Shown here: piece after piece, positions 26,714 to 35,769 of the stretch | Numbering within the stretch: the stretch's first letter is position 1 | Layout: each line of letters opens with the position of its first letter | Source: Planctomycetota bacterium | Lineage (GTDB): Bacteria > Planctomycetota > UBA1135 > GCA-002686595 | Direction: 5' to 3' | Assembly (NCBI GenBank): GCA_014238415.1 | Contig: JABABA010000012.1 | Location: 1 to 64,000, forward strand | DNA: 64,000 nucleotides | The notes under the pieces: model-generated | Told to the model about the DNA's origin: nothing | The model's input: only the letters and a program-made list of their open reading frames with translations | Database searches by the model: none | Translations under genes and position numbers: made by a program

Positions 26714-27853
26714 TCACGGGGCTACCTCCACACGAATCTCTCGGGTTCCTTTCCCAGTCTCCCAGAGCACAATGCGGGAGGGGGTGCCTCCCTCTCGGGC
26801 TTCGGCCACCAGGGCTCTGAGCTGGGCTGAATCCAGGGGGCCCGTTTGGGGCAGGCGTTGAATCAGGCCTGCCCTGGGTGGCGTCACTTTCCAGGAGCCA
26901 CCCGCTTCAGCCTGACCCGGCTTGGCAATCAAGAGCACGGCCACCAGTCGTCCCCCTTCGTCGATCACGCGTCCCAGACCCGTGAGCAGCTCGCCCCCTT
27001 CTTTTCCAAGCTCACGCTTCGCCTGATCTCGCCAGCGAGCCGAGGCTATGGGGTCGAGCACTCCATTCTTCACCATGTGTTCCCATTCAAGGCCGGCCGG
27101 GGATGCGAATCGGCGGCTCTTCTGTCCGACACGGGGTGGAGCCTTGGGCCGTTGGTCGTGGGGCATGAAATAGCTGTCGAGGAATCTCAGGCCGCGGTCC
27201 ACGCGCAGGATCTTCTCATGCCAGATCTTCTTGCCGTTGACGATCATGTTGAAGGACGTGGGACGGGGCTTGCCGTCGACTTCCTTCCAATGCAGATCGG
27301 TCAGGGTCTCATAGGCGCTGCCGTCAGGATGGCGTACCTCCAAGAGGATCGGGTAGTCCTGCTCATTGAGGTGTGCTCGCAGGGAACCGAGTTTGCCCAA
27401 GGATGCTTCACGCTGTTTGCCTTCTCCAGTCCACTCGAATTGGTGAGGCCAGGCCAGGAGTGCCCGGCGAAGCGCGAACATCAAGCGCATGTCTTGGGCT
27501 TTTTTGTCTGTGGCCGCGTAGCTGGTAGCGGTGCCAAAGGGGATCGACCAGAGTCTTGAGCCATAACGGTAGATCAATGTTCGACGGTCTTCCCCCGGAT
27601 CCTTCGCCCGCAACATCCAGCGACCGCGCTGCGGATAGGCCAGATCCACAGCCAGCGTGTGAGGGCGATCTGGTGCGCTGGTGAAGACCAATTGTGAGCG
27701 CATGGACAGGGTCCAAGCGCCACGGTGGCGGCGCATGGGGGGGGGATCTGCCGGCAGCTCAACTGTGGGCTCCTGGGGGCCGACATCGAGTGGCTCTGCA
27801 ACGAGCAAGGCGCCTGTCCAGATCAGTGCGCTGAGTCCCAGGAAGAGTCGCAT
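26714..27853 (-). CDS. Secreted protein of unknown function (LolA-like fold possible)
   Basis: 379 residues from ATG 27853, which starts a signal peptide (MRLFLGLSALIWTGALLVA). A GTG 69 bases upstream in frame would overlap the neighbouring HEAT-repeat gene and is less likely. Strand-rich segments such as LSMRSQLVFTSAPDRPHTLA, GRWMLRAKDPGEDRRTLIYR and YGSRLWSIPFGTATSY recall LolA/LolB-type lipid-carrier barrels, but the match is loose. Forty-one bases separate it from the HEAT lipoprotein upstream, so they probably form one operon. Confidence 0.7.
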   Translation of the reverse strand: MRLFLGLSALIWTGALLVAEPLDVGPQEPTVELPADPPPMRRHRGAWTLSMRSQLVFTSAPDRPHTLAVDLAYPQRGRWMLRAKDPGEDRRTLIYRYGSRLWSIPFGTATSYAATDKKAQDMRLMFALRRALLAWPHQFEWTGEGKQREASLGKLGSLRAHLNEQDYPILLEVRHPDGSAYETLTDLHWKEVDGKPRPTSFNMIVNGKKIWHEKILRVDRGLRFLDSYFMPHDQRPKAPPRVGQKSRRFASPAGLEWEHMVKNGVLDPIASARWRDQAKRELGKEGGELLTGLGRVIDEGGRLVAVLLIAKPGQAEAGGSWKVTPPRAGLIQRLPQTGPLDSAQLRALVAEAREGGTPSRIVLWETGKGTREIRVEVAP

Positions 27854-27894
27854 CAGTGCCCAGGATAGGCGATTGGGACGGCCTTGGGGCGGTG

Positions 27895-28842
27895 TCAGCT
27901 CTGGGGCAGGCGGTTGGCCCACTTGATCCAGGCTTCGTCCTCATCACCGTAGTTGCTCTTGGACAAAAGTTGTAGATCACGCAGCAGGCTGCTGCGCCGG
28001 GGGCCCTCTTTGTTTTCCAGCAGGGCCCCTGTCAAGATGCGCGCGGCGCGGCCTTTTGAATGGGGATCAGCCAGGCCGAGCTTGGTGATCGTGCGGCTTG
28101 CGGCGCGCAGTACCAACAGGCGTTCGCTGTGCAGCATCAGGCCTATGTCTCCCATGGATTGGGTGTCCCCCAGACGAGCCAGGATCAGGACGCAGTGCAC
28201 TTGTACGGATGGTTCCGTGTCAAACAAGCCGTGGCGAGCAGCTTCAAGGGCGAGGGTTCCGTCTGCTCCAGCCTTGATCAATTCGGAAACAGCCCACGAG
28301 GCACTGCTTCGTTCGTTTGCCTCTTGTGCATTCAGCATGGCGATCAGCCCGCCCAGTGGTGTGTCTGACATGCGCAAGAGGCCCAATGCAAAAGCCGCGT
28401 TGGCGCGTACGGTGGTCTGGCTGTCTTCCAAGGCGGCCAGCAGTGGAGCGACGGCTCGTTTGGAGCGACTGAAACCAAGGGCCATGGCCGAAACCTGTCG
28501 ATTGCGAGTTGGACCGGTTTCCAGCTCTTCCAGGAAGAGACGCAGGTCCTTGGCCGCGCGGTGGGAGATCTTCTCATCCAGAACCCGGAACTTCTGTTGG
28601 TCAGCGCCCTTGCGAGCTCGCAGGAGAAGGTTGTTCCAGGCGGTGACCATGCCGTCCATCTCGGACAGGATGTAGCCCTTGCTTTTGATCCGGTTCTCGT
28701 GAGGGTCGCTGACCTTCCAGTCTTCCACATTCTCCCACTTGTCCTTGGGAATCACGGGTTCGGTGTCAGGGGAGGCGCCTTTTTTGCCAGTTGAGGCACA
28801 GGCAACGGTCAGAAGCAGGCAGAGGCAGGGAAGGGGTCGCAT
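27895..28842 (-). CDS. HEAT-repeat lipoprotein
   Basis: 315 residues with a lipoprotein signal (LCLLLTVACAST). From about residue 95 on, HEAT-like helix pairs appear: RNRQVSAMALGFSRSKRAVA, LLAALEDSQTTVRANAAFAL, LGLLRMSDTPLGGLIAMLNA, HCVLILARLGDTQSMGDIGL. HEAT arrays usually bind proteins. It may work with the next secreted protein on the same strand. No enzyme domain was seen. Confidence 0.82.
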   Translation of the reverse strand: MRPLPCLCLLLTVACASTGKKGASPDTEPVIPKDKWENVEDWKVSDPHENRIKSKGYILSEMDGMVTAWNNLLLRARKGADQQKFRVLDEKISHRAAKDLRLFLEELETGPTRNRQVSAMALGFSRSKRAVAPLLAALEDSQTTVRANAAFALGLLRMSDTPLGGLIAMLNAQEANERSSASWAVSELIKAGADGTLALEAARHGLFDTEPSVQVHCVLILARLGDTQSMGDIGLMLHSERLLVLRAASRTITKLGLADPHSKGRAARILTGALLENKEGPRRSSLLRDLQLLSKSNYGDEDEAWIKWANRLPQS

Positions 28843-28970
28843 GTGGGGGTCGAGACGATTGGTGAGCTGGGATCTTTCCCCGGATCTTATTGAATGTCAG
28901 CCTACTTCTTCGGTCGGCCTGCTGGGGCGCCTCATGGTGCTTGGGGACCGGGAGAGCTATCTTTAGGCCG

Positions 28971-30002
28971 ATGCCATTGCAACTTTTTGACGCCATGGCC
29001 CGCGAGGGCTTTGAAGAACTCCTCGCCCTGCACGACGCGAAATCGGGCATGCGCGCACTGCTTGCAATTCACGACAGCTCTCGGGGCCCCGCTTTTGGGG
29101 GTATCCGTCGCTGGTCCTATGCGGTGAATTCCACAGCCTTGATGGACGCCCTGCGTCTGGCGCGGGCAATGACCCGCAAGTGTGTGTTGCTCGATTTGCC
29201 CTGCGGGGGTGGCAAGGTGGTCTTGCTTGATCAGGAGGGACTGGATTTGAAGCAGGCCTACGGATCAATCGGGCGAGCGGTGGAGCGTCTCAACGGACGC
29301 TACTACACGGGGCCCGATGTGAATACCGGGCCGCAGGAACTTGGTTGGGTGAGTGCTGAAACAGCCTACTGCACCGATCCCGGTCCGGCGGGACCTGGCG
29401 AGTTGGCCAGCTGCACAGCCGAGGGGGTTTTTCAGGGTATGGAGGCGGCTCTGCTCAATCTGGACGGAGAGCTGGACTGGCCCCGGCGCAGGGTATTGAT
29501 CCAGGGCCTTGGGGCAGTGGGGCAGGGGCTTGCCCAGCGGCTGTTGGAACGTGGCGCCAAGGTACTGGCTACAGAGATCGATCCTGAGCAGGTGAGCAGC
29601 GTGCGTGCCACTCTTGACGTGGAAATGGTCGAACCCGGTTCCGAGATGGAAGTGGCCTGTGATGTTTTTTCTCCCTGTGCAATGGGCGGGATCCTGCACG
29701 ACTTGTCGGTGGAGCGATTGCAATGCAAGCTAGTGGCGGGTGGTGCCAACAATCCCCTTTCGCGCAAGGAGCATGGAGAGCGATTGCACGAACGGGGCAT
29801 CCTCTTTGTTCCGGACTTTGTGATCAACGCAGGTGCGTTGGTGCGTGGTTCGGTTTTTCACCTCGAGGGCCGTCGTGAGCCCGTAGAAGATGTGGGAGCT
29901 CGTGTGCGCCGTAGCGTGGAGCGCGTACTGAGTGTGGCGGTGGAGAGTGATTCCTCGCCTATGGCCGCAGCTCTGCGTTTGGCTGACGGCGCGGAAAACT
30001 AG
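28971..30002 (+). CDS. Leucine/valine-dehydrogenase-like Glu/Leu/Phe/Val dehydrogenase
   Basis: 343 residues from ATG 28971. Substrate domain: HDSSRGPAFGGIRRWSY, ARAMTRKCVLLDLPCGGGKV, holding the two conserved lysines of the family (in MTRK and GGGK) and GPDVNTGPQELGWV. NAD domain: VLIQGLGAVGQGLAQRLLER (GxGxxG) with an acidic ATEID end, then VFSPCAMGGIL and VAGGANNPL. The family deaminates branched-chain amino acids to keto acids, e.g. for branched fatty acid precursors. The exact amino acid is not predictable. The gene stands alone and converges with ygfZ (4-bp overlap). Confidence 0.9.
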   Translation: MPLQLFDAMAREGFEELLALHDAKSGMRALLAIHDSSRGPAFGGIRRWSYAVNSTALMDALRLARAMTRKCVLLDLPCGGGKVVLLDQEGLDLKQAYGSIGRAVERLNGRYYTGPDVNTGPQELGWVSAETAYCTDPGPAGPGELASCTAEGVFQGMEAALLNLDGELDWPRRRVLIQGLGAVGQGLAQRLLERGAKVLATEIDPEQVSSVRATLDVEMVEPGSEMEVACDVFSPCAMGGILHDLSVERLQCKLVAGGANNPLSRKEHGERLHERGILFVPDFVINAGALVRGSVFHLEGRREPVEDVGARVRRSVERVLSVAVESDSSPMAAALRLADGAEN

Positions 30003-31090
30003 GGCTGAGGGGCGTTCCAGGCCCCCGCAATCTGCCGTAGGGGCTTGCCCTTCAGCAGGGTGGCGGTGGCCCCCGTATCTCCCACCTGGAACTGAGTGCC
30101 AGGCTCCTGATGGCGCTTCTTGATGTAGCCCAATGCAACCGCCTGATCGAGGTGAAAGGAGTAGGCCCAGGTAGTGATCAGGCCCAGGTCGCGGGTCTCA
30201 CCATCCACATCGCGGGTCAGTCTCGCACCCAGGGGCAGAGGATCATCCGTGTCGAGGGCCAGGCAGAAGAGCTGCTTGTTGAGGCCTCCATAGGTGTTGA
30301 TCTTGGCAACAACCTCCTGCCCGATGTAGCAACCCTTTTCTAGATTGAACTCGTTGTCCAGGCGCGCTTCGGAGGGATAGATTTCATCGCTGATGTCCAA
30401 GCCCCAGCGGGGGCGCAATGCTTCGACGCGGAGCGAGTCCTCGGCCACCCGGCCGAGGGGTGTTGCGCCTGCGGTTTGCAGGGCTTGCCAGAGGGCGAGG
30501 CAACCCTGTTCCCCCGCATCCAGGCGCAGACCCCGGTCACCCGCTACCTCTGCTGAACTGATGCGCAGGGGAAAGCCTTGCCAGTCACGGATATCCATGT
30601 TGCCTGTCAGTGGCCCGACTGTTGTTTCAGCGATCTCCTTGGCCTTTGGGCCACCTAGCAAGAGAGCTGCGCATTCTGCGCCCACATCCTGCAACTCAAC
30701 ATCTTCTCCGAAGAGATACATGTCCAGGGCAGTGAGCAGGGATTCGGTCAAACCCATCGGGGTCTCAAGGCGGTAACCGTCCGGTTCGCGAAAGAGGTCG
30801 AAGCGGGCTTGAATCTTGCCTTTGGAAGTCAGCAGCAGATTTGGATTGCCCTCTTGGATCTGCAGTGGCAAGACTTCATTGGCCAGCAGGCGATGCAGGA
30901 AAGCCGGAGCGTCTGGCCCTCGGACCGAAATCGCCCCACAGGTGCTGGCGTCGATCAGAGAGCAGGATTGCGTCCCGGCGGCGTACTCTTCAGGAACGGC
31001 CCCAAAGGTCAGAACCTGAGCATTGGCCTGCGTCCCCGTGACACGCGCTCCTTGGGCATGGTGGTGGTCGAGGAGGGGGGACTGATGCAT
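29999..31090 (-). CDS. ygfZ: Folate-binding YgfZ/GcvT-like Fe-S maintenance protein
   Basis: 363 residues from ATG 31090. The diagnostic motif KGCYIGQEVVAK with the conserved Cys is present, together with GcvT-like segments (CSLIDASTCGAISVRGPDA; LHRLLANEVLPL; GKIQARFDLFREPDGYRLE). YgfZ/IBA57 proteins bind tetrahydrofolate and help repair or assemble Fe-S clusters. The gene is transcribed away from the cox operon and shares a 275-bp upstream region with it. Confidence 0.92.
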   Translation of the reverse strand: MHQSPLLDHHHAQGARVTGTQANAQVLTFGAVPEEYAAGTQSCSLIDASTCGAISVRGPDAPAFLHRLLANEVLPLQIQEGNPNLLLTSKGKIQARFDLFREPDGYRLETPMGLTESLLTALDMYLFGEDVELQDVGAECAALLLGGPKAKEIAETTVGPLTGNMDIRDWQGFPLRISSAEVAGDRGLRLDAGEQGCLALWQALQTAGATPLGRVAEDSLRVEALRPRWGLDISDEIYPSEARLDNEFNLEKGCYIGQEVVAKINTYGGLNKQLFCLALDTDDPLPLGARLTRDVDGETRDLGLITTWAYSFHLDQAVALGYIKKRHQEPGTQFQVGDTGATATLLKGKPLRQIAGAWNAPQP

Positions 31091-31365
31091 GTGTGTTGGG
31101 GAGGCCTGGGTGGAAAGTCCGTGCGAAGAGCCTTCTGGGTCGCGGGTTCTTGGCTTGGTGCTGGTGGAGGGGCTGATGATAGTGCTTTGTGGGCCGGATT
31201 CGCCGTGGCGGATTGTCGCATGAGCCCTGGCAGTCCTGCCATGGGACTCTTGACACCACGACCCCACGCTTTGGATCCTGCACCTTGCTACGAGCCGGTA
31301 CAGGTTCGAAAGATCTAATTCCATTCCCGATTCTCGGGTCTGGAAAACCCGAATCCCCAACCCCC
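31091..31365. promoter_or_regulatory. Divergent regulatory region between ygfZ and the cox operon
   Basis: No gene is seen in these 275 bp. A TTGACA hexamer (near 31248) is a possible -35 element for the cox operon, though no convincing -10 follows. A hairpin TCGGGT-CTGGAAA-ACCCGA (about 31334-31352) lies just upstream of the first cox ATG and could affect its translation. Confidence 0.4.
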
Positions 31366-33057
31366 ATGGCAACTCAGCGATTGATGTGTCTGCGGCCCCT
31401 GGCCCAGCGCAACCCTTTCGTCCTAGCGGGCATGCTTGTGGGCGTTTTCGCCTCCTGCGACTACGGCCCCGGACACGCGGACCTGGAATTTGGTCTCTCC
31501 GAGCGCACGATGACCTCTTTGGATGAAGTGGGCCTTGCGAGCTCAAGCTCCCAGGTCAGCGGCGCACTGACGACCCTCTTCGGTACGCCCCAGGACCCCC
31601 ACTTCTTGATCACCACCGACATGCTCGATGGAGATGAGAACCCGAATTTTCCTGGGGACTATGAAATCTCCGAAGAGCAGTGGGAGGTTATCGTCACGGA
31701 CAACCGGTCCCGGCGCTTCCTACGACAATTGGACCTGATCAAGGCCGGTAGCTACGCAATCGTGCCAGAGCCTCTCTATGCGGAGGACCTGTGGGCTATC
31801 TGGACCAGCGACTTCGCACCCCTGCACACTGGCGAGGCGGCAGAAGTCGGTGGCACTGCAGAGAAGGTCGATCCCGCCTCTGCTTTTGATGAGGACCTCT
31901 GGGTTCCGGGCCTGCCTGAAGACGGGGCCACCTGGGCTGAAGCGGCTGAGTTGCTCTTCACCAACTGGTACCCCTCCTTGCGTGAGTCCGCTGAGATGTA
32001 CCGCGTCCAGTGCTTGCACTGTCATGGTGTTGAAGGGGGTGGCGACGGCCTCACCGCAGAATTCCTTGAGCCGCGTCCCAGGGACTATCGCCTGGGCAAG
32101 TTCAAGTGGATCGCCGTTGGTAACGGCAAACGGCCGCGGCGTCAGGACCTGGTCGATATTCTGATGCAGGGCTCCTACACAACAGCCATGCCCTCATTTG
32201 CCCGCTTCAGCTCGGGTCAGCTGCACGGCTTGGTGGACTATGTGCGCCTCTTGGCCATGCGCGGTGAGACCGAGGCCCGGCTCGCGTTGGAGATGGCAGA
32301 TTCAGATTCAGGCGACTTGCCACTGGGCACGATTGAAAGCACCTATACCGATGTCTGGACCAACTGGCGCGACGCGGATGAGAACTATGTGGCCTTCAAT
32401 GTGGCTGTGCCACGATGGGATCAGATGAGTGTGGGTGAACAGGTGACCCGTGGTGAGCATGGGCGCGAGCTGTTCATGGGCACCCTGGCCAACTGCTTCT
32501 CCTGTCACGGGATGGACGGGCGCGGCGCGGATGCGCCCAACCTTCCGATCTCTCTGGCAGAAGTGGTGGATGCGGACGAGCATGAAATCGATCCCGAATA
32601 TGAGGCCCGCGGGGGCTATCGCTGGGTCGAGATAAAGGATGCGGCTGGTCACACCATGAAGGATGAGGATGGGCACGCCCTGCGAGATCTATATCGCATC
32701 AAGCCAGACGATTGGGGCAATCCCTCCATGCCGCGTAACTTCACGCGCAGCATTTTCCGTGGTGGGTCACGACCAATCGATCTCTATCGCCGGATCAAGT
32801 ACGGAATCACCGGCACGATCATGCCGGCCGCTGAGGTTTCGATCAGCGATGACGACATCTGGGACTTGGTGATCTATGTCCGAATGCTGTCAAACTCACA
32901 CGATCTGGCGCGGGTCTATGAACACAAGCAGGCTGCTCTTGCGGATCGCCATGCCAAGGAGCACGGGCATTCTGATTCGGATGGCTCCAGTGGCGCTCAA
33001 TCTGGTGATGGCGACCAGGACACCGACAACAACCACAACGAGGCCTCCGGTAACTAG
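31366..33057 (+). CDS. Diheme cytochrome c lipoprotein, first gene of the cox operon
   Basis: 563 residues from ATG 31366; another in-frame ATG at 31384 is possible. Lipoprotein-like signal (LAGMLVGVFASCDYG). Two class I heme-binding motifs: CLHCHG near residue 221 with a downstream AMPSFARF Met region, and CFSCHG near 380 with TIMPAAEVS as the probable Met-ligand loop. The C-terminus is Asp/Asn/His-rich. It precedes coxB by 11 bp and is the likely electron donor or an integral cytochrome subunit of the oxidase, delivering electrons to CuA. Confidence 0.9.
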   Translation: MATQRLMCLRPLAQRNPFVLAGMLVGVFASCDYGPGHADLEFGLSERTMTSLDEVGLASSSSQVSGALTTLFGTPQDPHFLITTDMLDGDENPNFPGDYEISEEQWEVIVTDNRSRRFLRQLDLIKAGSYAIVPEPLYAEDLWAIWTSDFAPLHTGEAAEVGGTAEKVDPASAFDEDLWVPGLPEDGATWAEAAELLFTNWYPSLRESAEMYRVQCLHCHGVEGGGDGLTAEFLEPRPRDYRLGKFKWIAVGNGKRPRRQDLVDILMQGSYTTAMPSFARFSSGQLHGLVDYVRLLAMRGETEARLALEMADSDSGDLPLGTIESTYTDVWTNWRDADENYVAFNVAVPRWDQMSVGEQVTRGEHGRELFMGTLANCFSCHGMDGRGADAPNLPISLAEVVDADEHEIDPEYEARGGYRWVEIKDAAGHTMKDEDGHALRDLYRIKPDDWGNPSMPRNFTRSIFRGGSRPIDLYRRIKYGITGTIMPAAEVSISDDDIWDLVIYVRMLSNSHDLARVYEHKQAALADRHAKEHGHSDSDGSSGAQSGDGDQDTDNNHNEASGN

Positions 33058-33068
33058 GAGGATCAATC

Positions 33069-33926
33069 ATGATCATGCGAATCACTACAACCCTGTTGAT
33101 GGTTGGTCTCCTTGTTCTGGGGATTGTCTCCTGGGTGGACTATGAATATTGGCTGATGGCTCCATCACCCTCTCACTACACCTGGTGGTGGCCGGAGGAG
33201 ATGAGCACTCTTGGACAGCGCTCGGACAATTTGTTCTGGCTGATCCTGGTGATGGTCACGGTGATGTTTGTGATCACCATGGGCGCCCTGATCCTGTCTA
33301 TATGGAAGTTCTCGGCCAAGCGTGAAGACAAGGCGGTCTTCATCCACGGCTCTCATAAGCTCGAGTTGCTCTGGACAGCCATCCCTGCAGCCCTGCTGCT
33401 GGTGATTGCTTTCAGCCAGATGAGCACATTTGCCGCCATGCAGTTCGACAGTTCCATGCAGGACGAGGACGGGAATGATCTGCCGGTGCTCTGCGAAATC
33501 TGGGGCAGCCAGTTTGATTGGCGCTTCCGCTATCCCGGCAAGGACGGCCGCTTCGGTACCAACGATGACTTCGAGAGCGTCTACGAGTTGGTTATGCCCC
33601 TGCTTGACACGGTGAAGGACAACGACAAGAAGAAGGTCATCTTTCTATTGCGCTCACGGGACGTGCTGCACTCGTTCTTTGTGCCACATCTGCGCTTCAA
33701 ACGCGACGCAGTGCCGGGTATGACCCAGCGCATTTGGATGGCGGTTGACGACAAACAGCTGGACGAGGTCATGGGCGGTCGCGAGGACAAGACCTTCGAC
33801 ATCATCTGCGCCGAGTTGTGTGGATGGGGTCATTACAAGATGAGCGGCAGGGTGCGTGTTCTCCCTGACGCGGAATACGAGGCGTGGGTGGATGAAATGA
33901 CTGCCCGTCAATTCGGAAACTCTTGA
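33069..33926 (+). CDS. coxB: Cytochrome c oxidase subunit II (CuA)
   Basis: 285 residues, preceded by AGGAGG seven bases before the ATG. Two N-terminal membrane helices (TTTLLMVGLLVLGIVSWV; FWLILVMVTVMFVITMGAL), then LELLWTAIPAALLLVIAF. The CuA site is complete: the His in RDVLHSFFVPHLRF and the loop CAELCGWGHYKM (Cys-x-Glu-x-Cys-x3-His-x2-Met). It receives electrons from cytochrome c. An insertion of about 15 residues near 160-180 (GKDGRFGTNDDFESVYEL) is longer than in mitochondrial forms. Confidence 0.97.
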   Translation: MIMRITTTLLMVGLLVLGIVSWVDYEYWLMAPSPSHYTWWWPEEMSTLGQRSDNLFWLILVMVTVMFVITMGALILSIWKFSAKREDKAVFIHGSHKLELLWTAIPAALLLVIAFSQMSTFAAMQFDSSMQDEDGNDLPVLCEIWGSQFDWRFRYPGKDGRFGTNDDFESVYELVMPLLDTVKDNDKKKVIFLLRSRDVLHSFFVPHLRFKRDAVPGMTQRIWMAVDDKQLDEVMGGREDKTFDIICAELCGWGHYKMSGRVRVLPDAEYEAWVDEMTARQFGNS

Positions 33927-33951
33927 AAACGAACTGAACCCGAAACGAATC

Positions 33952-35760
33952 ATGTCTGATACTCACGCATCCAACGCTCGCCCGGGAATGGGCGAAGCCG
34001 GAACCACGCGCACGAGCCACGAGCACCACGAGCTTGGCTTCATCCGCAAGTACATTTTCTCTACCGACCACAAAGTCATCGGCATCCAGTTCATGTTGCT
34101 GGGGCTTGTGTTCTTCGTGCTCGGCGGCTTGTTCGCCATGGCGATCCGGTACCAGTTGGCCTGGCCCTGGGAGAGCATGCCTGTAATTGGTGACTTGTTG
34201 TTCCCCAATACTGGACAGGCGATCACTCCAGAGTTCTACACCATGCTGTTCACCATGCACGGCACGATCATGATCTTCTTCGTGATCATCCCGCTGTTGA
34301 CCGGCGCCTTTGGCAATTTCCTGATCCCCTTGATGATCGGTGCACCTGACATGGCCTTCCCCAAGCTGAACATGTTCGGCTTCTGGGCCATGATTCCGGC
34401 TGTCTTCTGTGTGCTGATGTCCTTTTACCAGCCTGGTGGTGGACCTGCTGCGGGTTGGACCGCCTACCCAACCCTCTCGACCATCGAGAGCGCCGCTCCC
34501 GGGTCGGTATCGGCCCAAACCTGGTGGCTTCTGGCGCTGACTTGGGTTGGTGTGAGTTCAATGATGGGTGCGGTCAACTATGTGACCACCATCGTCAAGA
34601 TGCGGGCGCCAGGCATGACCATGTTCCGCATGCCATTGTCTATCTGGGCCCTGTGGATCGCAGCCTTGTTGCAGCTTTTCGCTTTGCCGGTCCTGACCGC
34701 TGCAAGTTTGATGCAGATCTCAGACCGAGTTTTGCAGTCTGGCTTCTTCACACCGACGAATCTGGTAATCAATCAGCTCAACCCCGAGGGGGCTGGTGCC
34801 GCCGCAGGTGGCCAGCCTCTTCTTTGGCAGCACCTTTTCTGGTTCTACAGTCACCCTGCTGTCTACATCATGGTTGTTCCGGCAATGGGCCTTGCGTCTG
34901 ACATCCTCAGCGTACATGCCCGCAAGCCGATCTTTGGCTACAAGCCCATGGTCTACTCCCTGAGTTCGATTGCGGGCCTGGGGTTCATTGTCTGGGGACA
35001 CCACATGTTTGCCTCGGGCATGAACCCTGCACTAGGCATGACTTTCATGGTGGCTACCATGATGATCGCCCTGCCGAGCGCGGTCAAAGTCTTCAATTGG
35101 CTGGGCACCCTTTGGGGCGCGCGAATTCAGTTGACCACCCCGATGCTCTTCATCTTGGGGTTCATTGCCATGTTCATCATTGGTGGTCTGTCGGGTATCT
35201 GGATGGCTGCTACTCCAGTTGACATCTATATTCACGACACGTACATCATCGTGGCCCACTTCCACTATGTGGTTTTCGCTGGTTCAGTGTTTGCAATCTT
35301 CGCAGCGATCTATCACTGGTTCCCCAAGATGTTCGGACGGGTGATGAACGAAACCCTGGGCAAGATCCACTTTGTGGGCAGTTTCATCTTCACTAACGGA
35401 GTCTTCTACATGATGCACCAGCTTGGTATGGCCGGTTTGATGCGTCGTACGGCAGACCCCTACGATTATGAAACCTACGCCCATCTGCAGCCCCTGAATG
35501 TGTTCATCACGATAAGTGCATTCTGTCTCTTTGTCTGGCAGATCTTCTTTGTGTGGAACTTCTTCCATTCCATGTTCTGGGGTAAACGTGTCAGTCGAAA
35601 TCCTTGGAACGCCTGCAGCTTGGAGTGGGAAGCCCCCTCGCCTCCGGGGCACGGCAATTTTGATCGCGCCCTGCGTGTTCACCGTGGTCCCTACGAATAC
35701 GCCAGCCCGGATGTGGAAGAGGACTTCTTTGTTCAGACCCGGGAAGTTGAGAGCAAGTAA
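33952..35760 (+). CDS. coxA: Cytochrome c oxidase subunit I, A2-type heme-copper oxidase
   Basis: 602 residues, about 12 membrane helices. Heme and CuB ligands are visible: MLFTMHGTIMIFF (heme a His), FWFYSHPAVYIMVVPAMG (CuB His plus cross-linked Tyr), IVWGHHMFASGM (two CuB His) and HDTYIIVAHFHYVV (heme a3 and heme a His). The D-channel Glu of A1 enzymes (HPEVY) is absent; the YSHPAVY form defines type A2, in which Tyr-Ser substitute. It reduces O2 to water at the membrane and pumps protons. A 35-residue hydrophilic tail follows the last helix. Confidence 0.97.
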   Translation: MSDTHASNARPGMGEAGTTRTSHEHHELGFIRKYIFSTDHKVIGIQFMLLGLVFFVLGGLFAMAIRYQLAWPWESMPVIGDLLFPNTGQAITPEFYTMLFTMHGTIMIFFVIIPLLTGAFGNFLIPLMIGAPDMAFPKLNMFGFWAMIPAVFCVLMSFYQPGGGPAAGWTAYPTLSTIESAAPGSVSAQTWWLLALTWVGVSSMMGAVNYVTTIVKMRAPGMTMFRMPLSIWALWIAALLQLFALPVLTAASLMQISDRVLQSGFFTPTNLVINQLNPEGAGAAAGGQPLLWQHLFWFYSHPAVYIMVVPAMGLASDILSVHARKPIFGYKPMVYSLSSIAGLGFIVWGHHMFASGMNPALGMTFMVATMMIALPSAVKVFNWLGTLWGARIQLTTPMLFILGFIAMFIIGGLSGIWMAATPVDIYIHDTYIIVAHFHYVVFAGSVFAIFAAIYHWFPKMFGRVMNETLGKIHFVGSFIFTNGVFYMMHQLGMAGLMRRTADPYDYETYAHLQPLNVFITISAFCLFVWQIFFVWNFFHSMFWGKRVSRNPWNACSLEWEAPSPPGHGNFDRALRVHRGPYEYASPDVEEDFFVQTREVESK

Positions 35761-35769
35761 TCAAGCGTC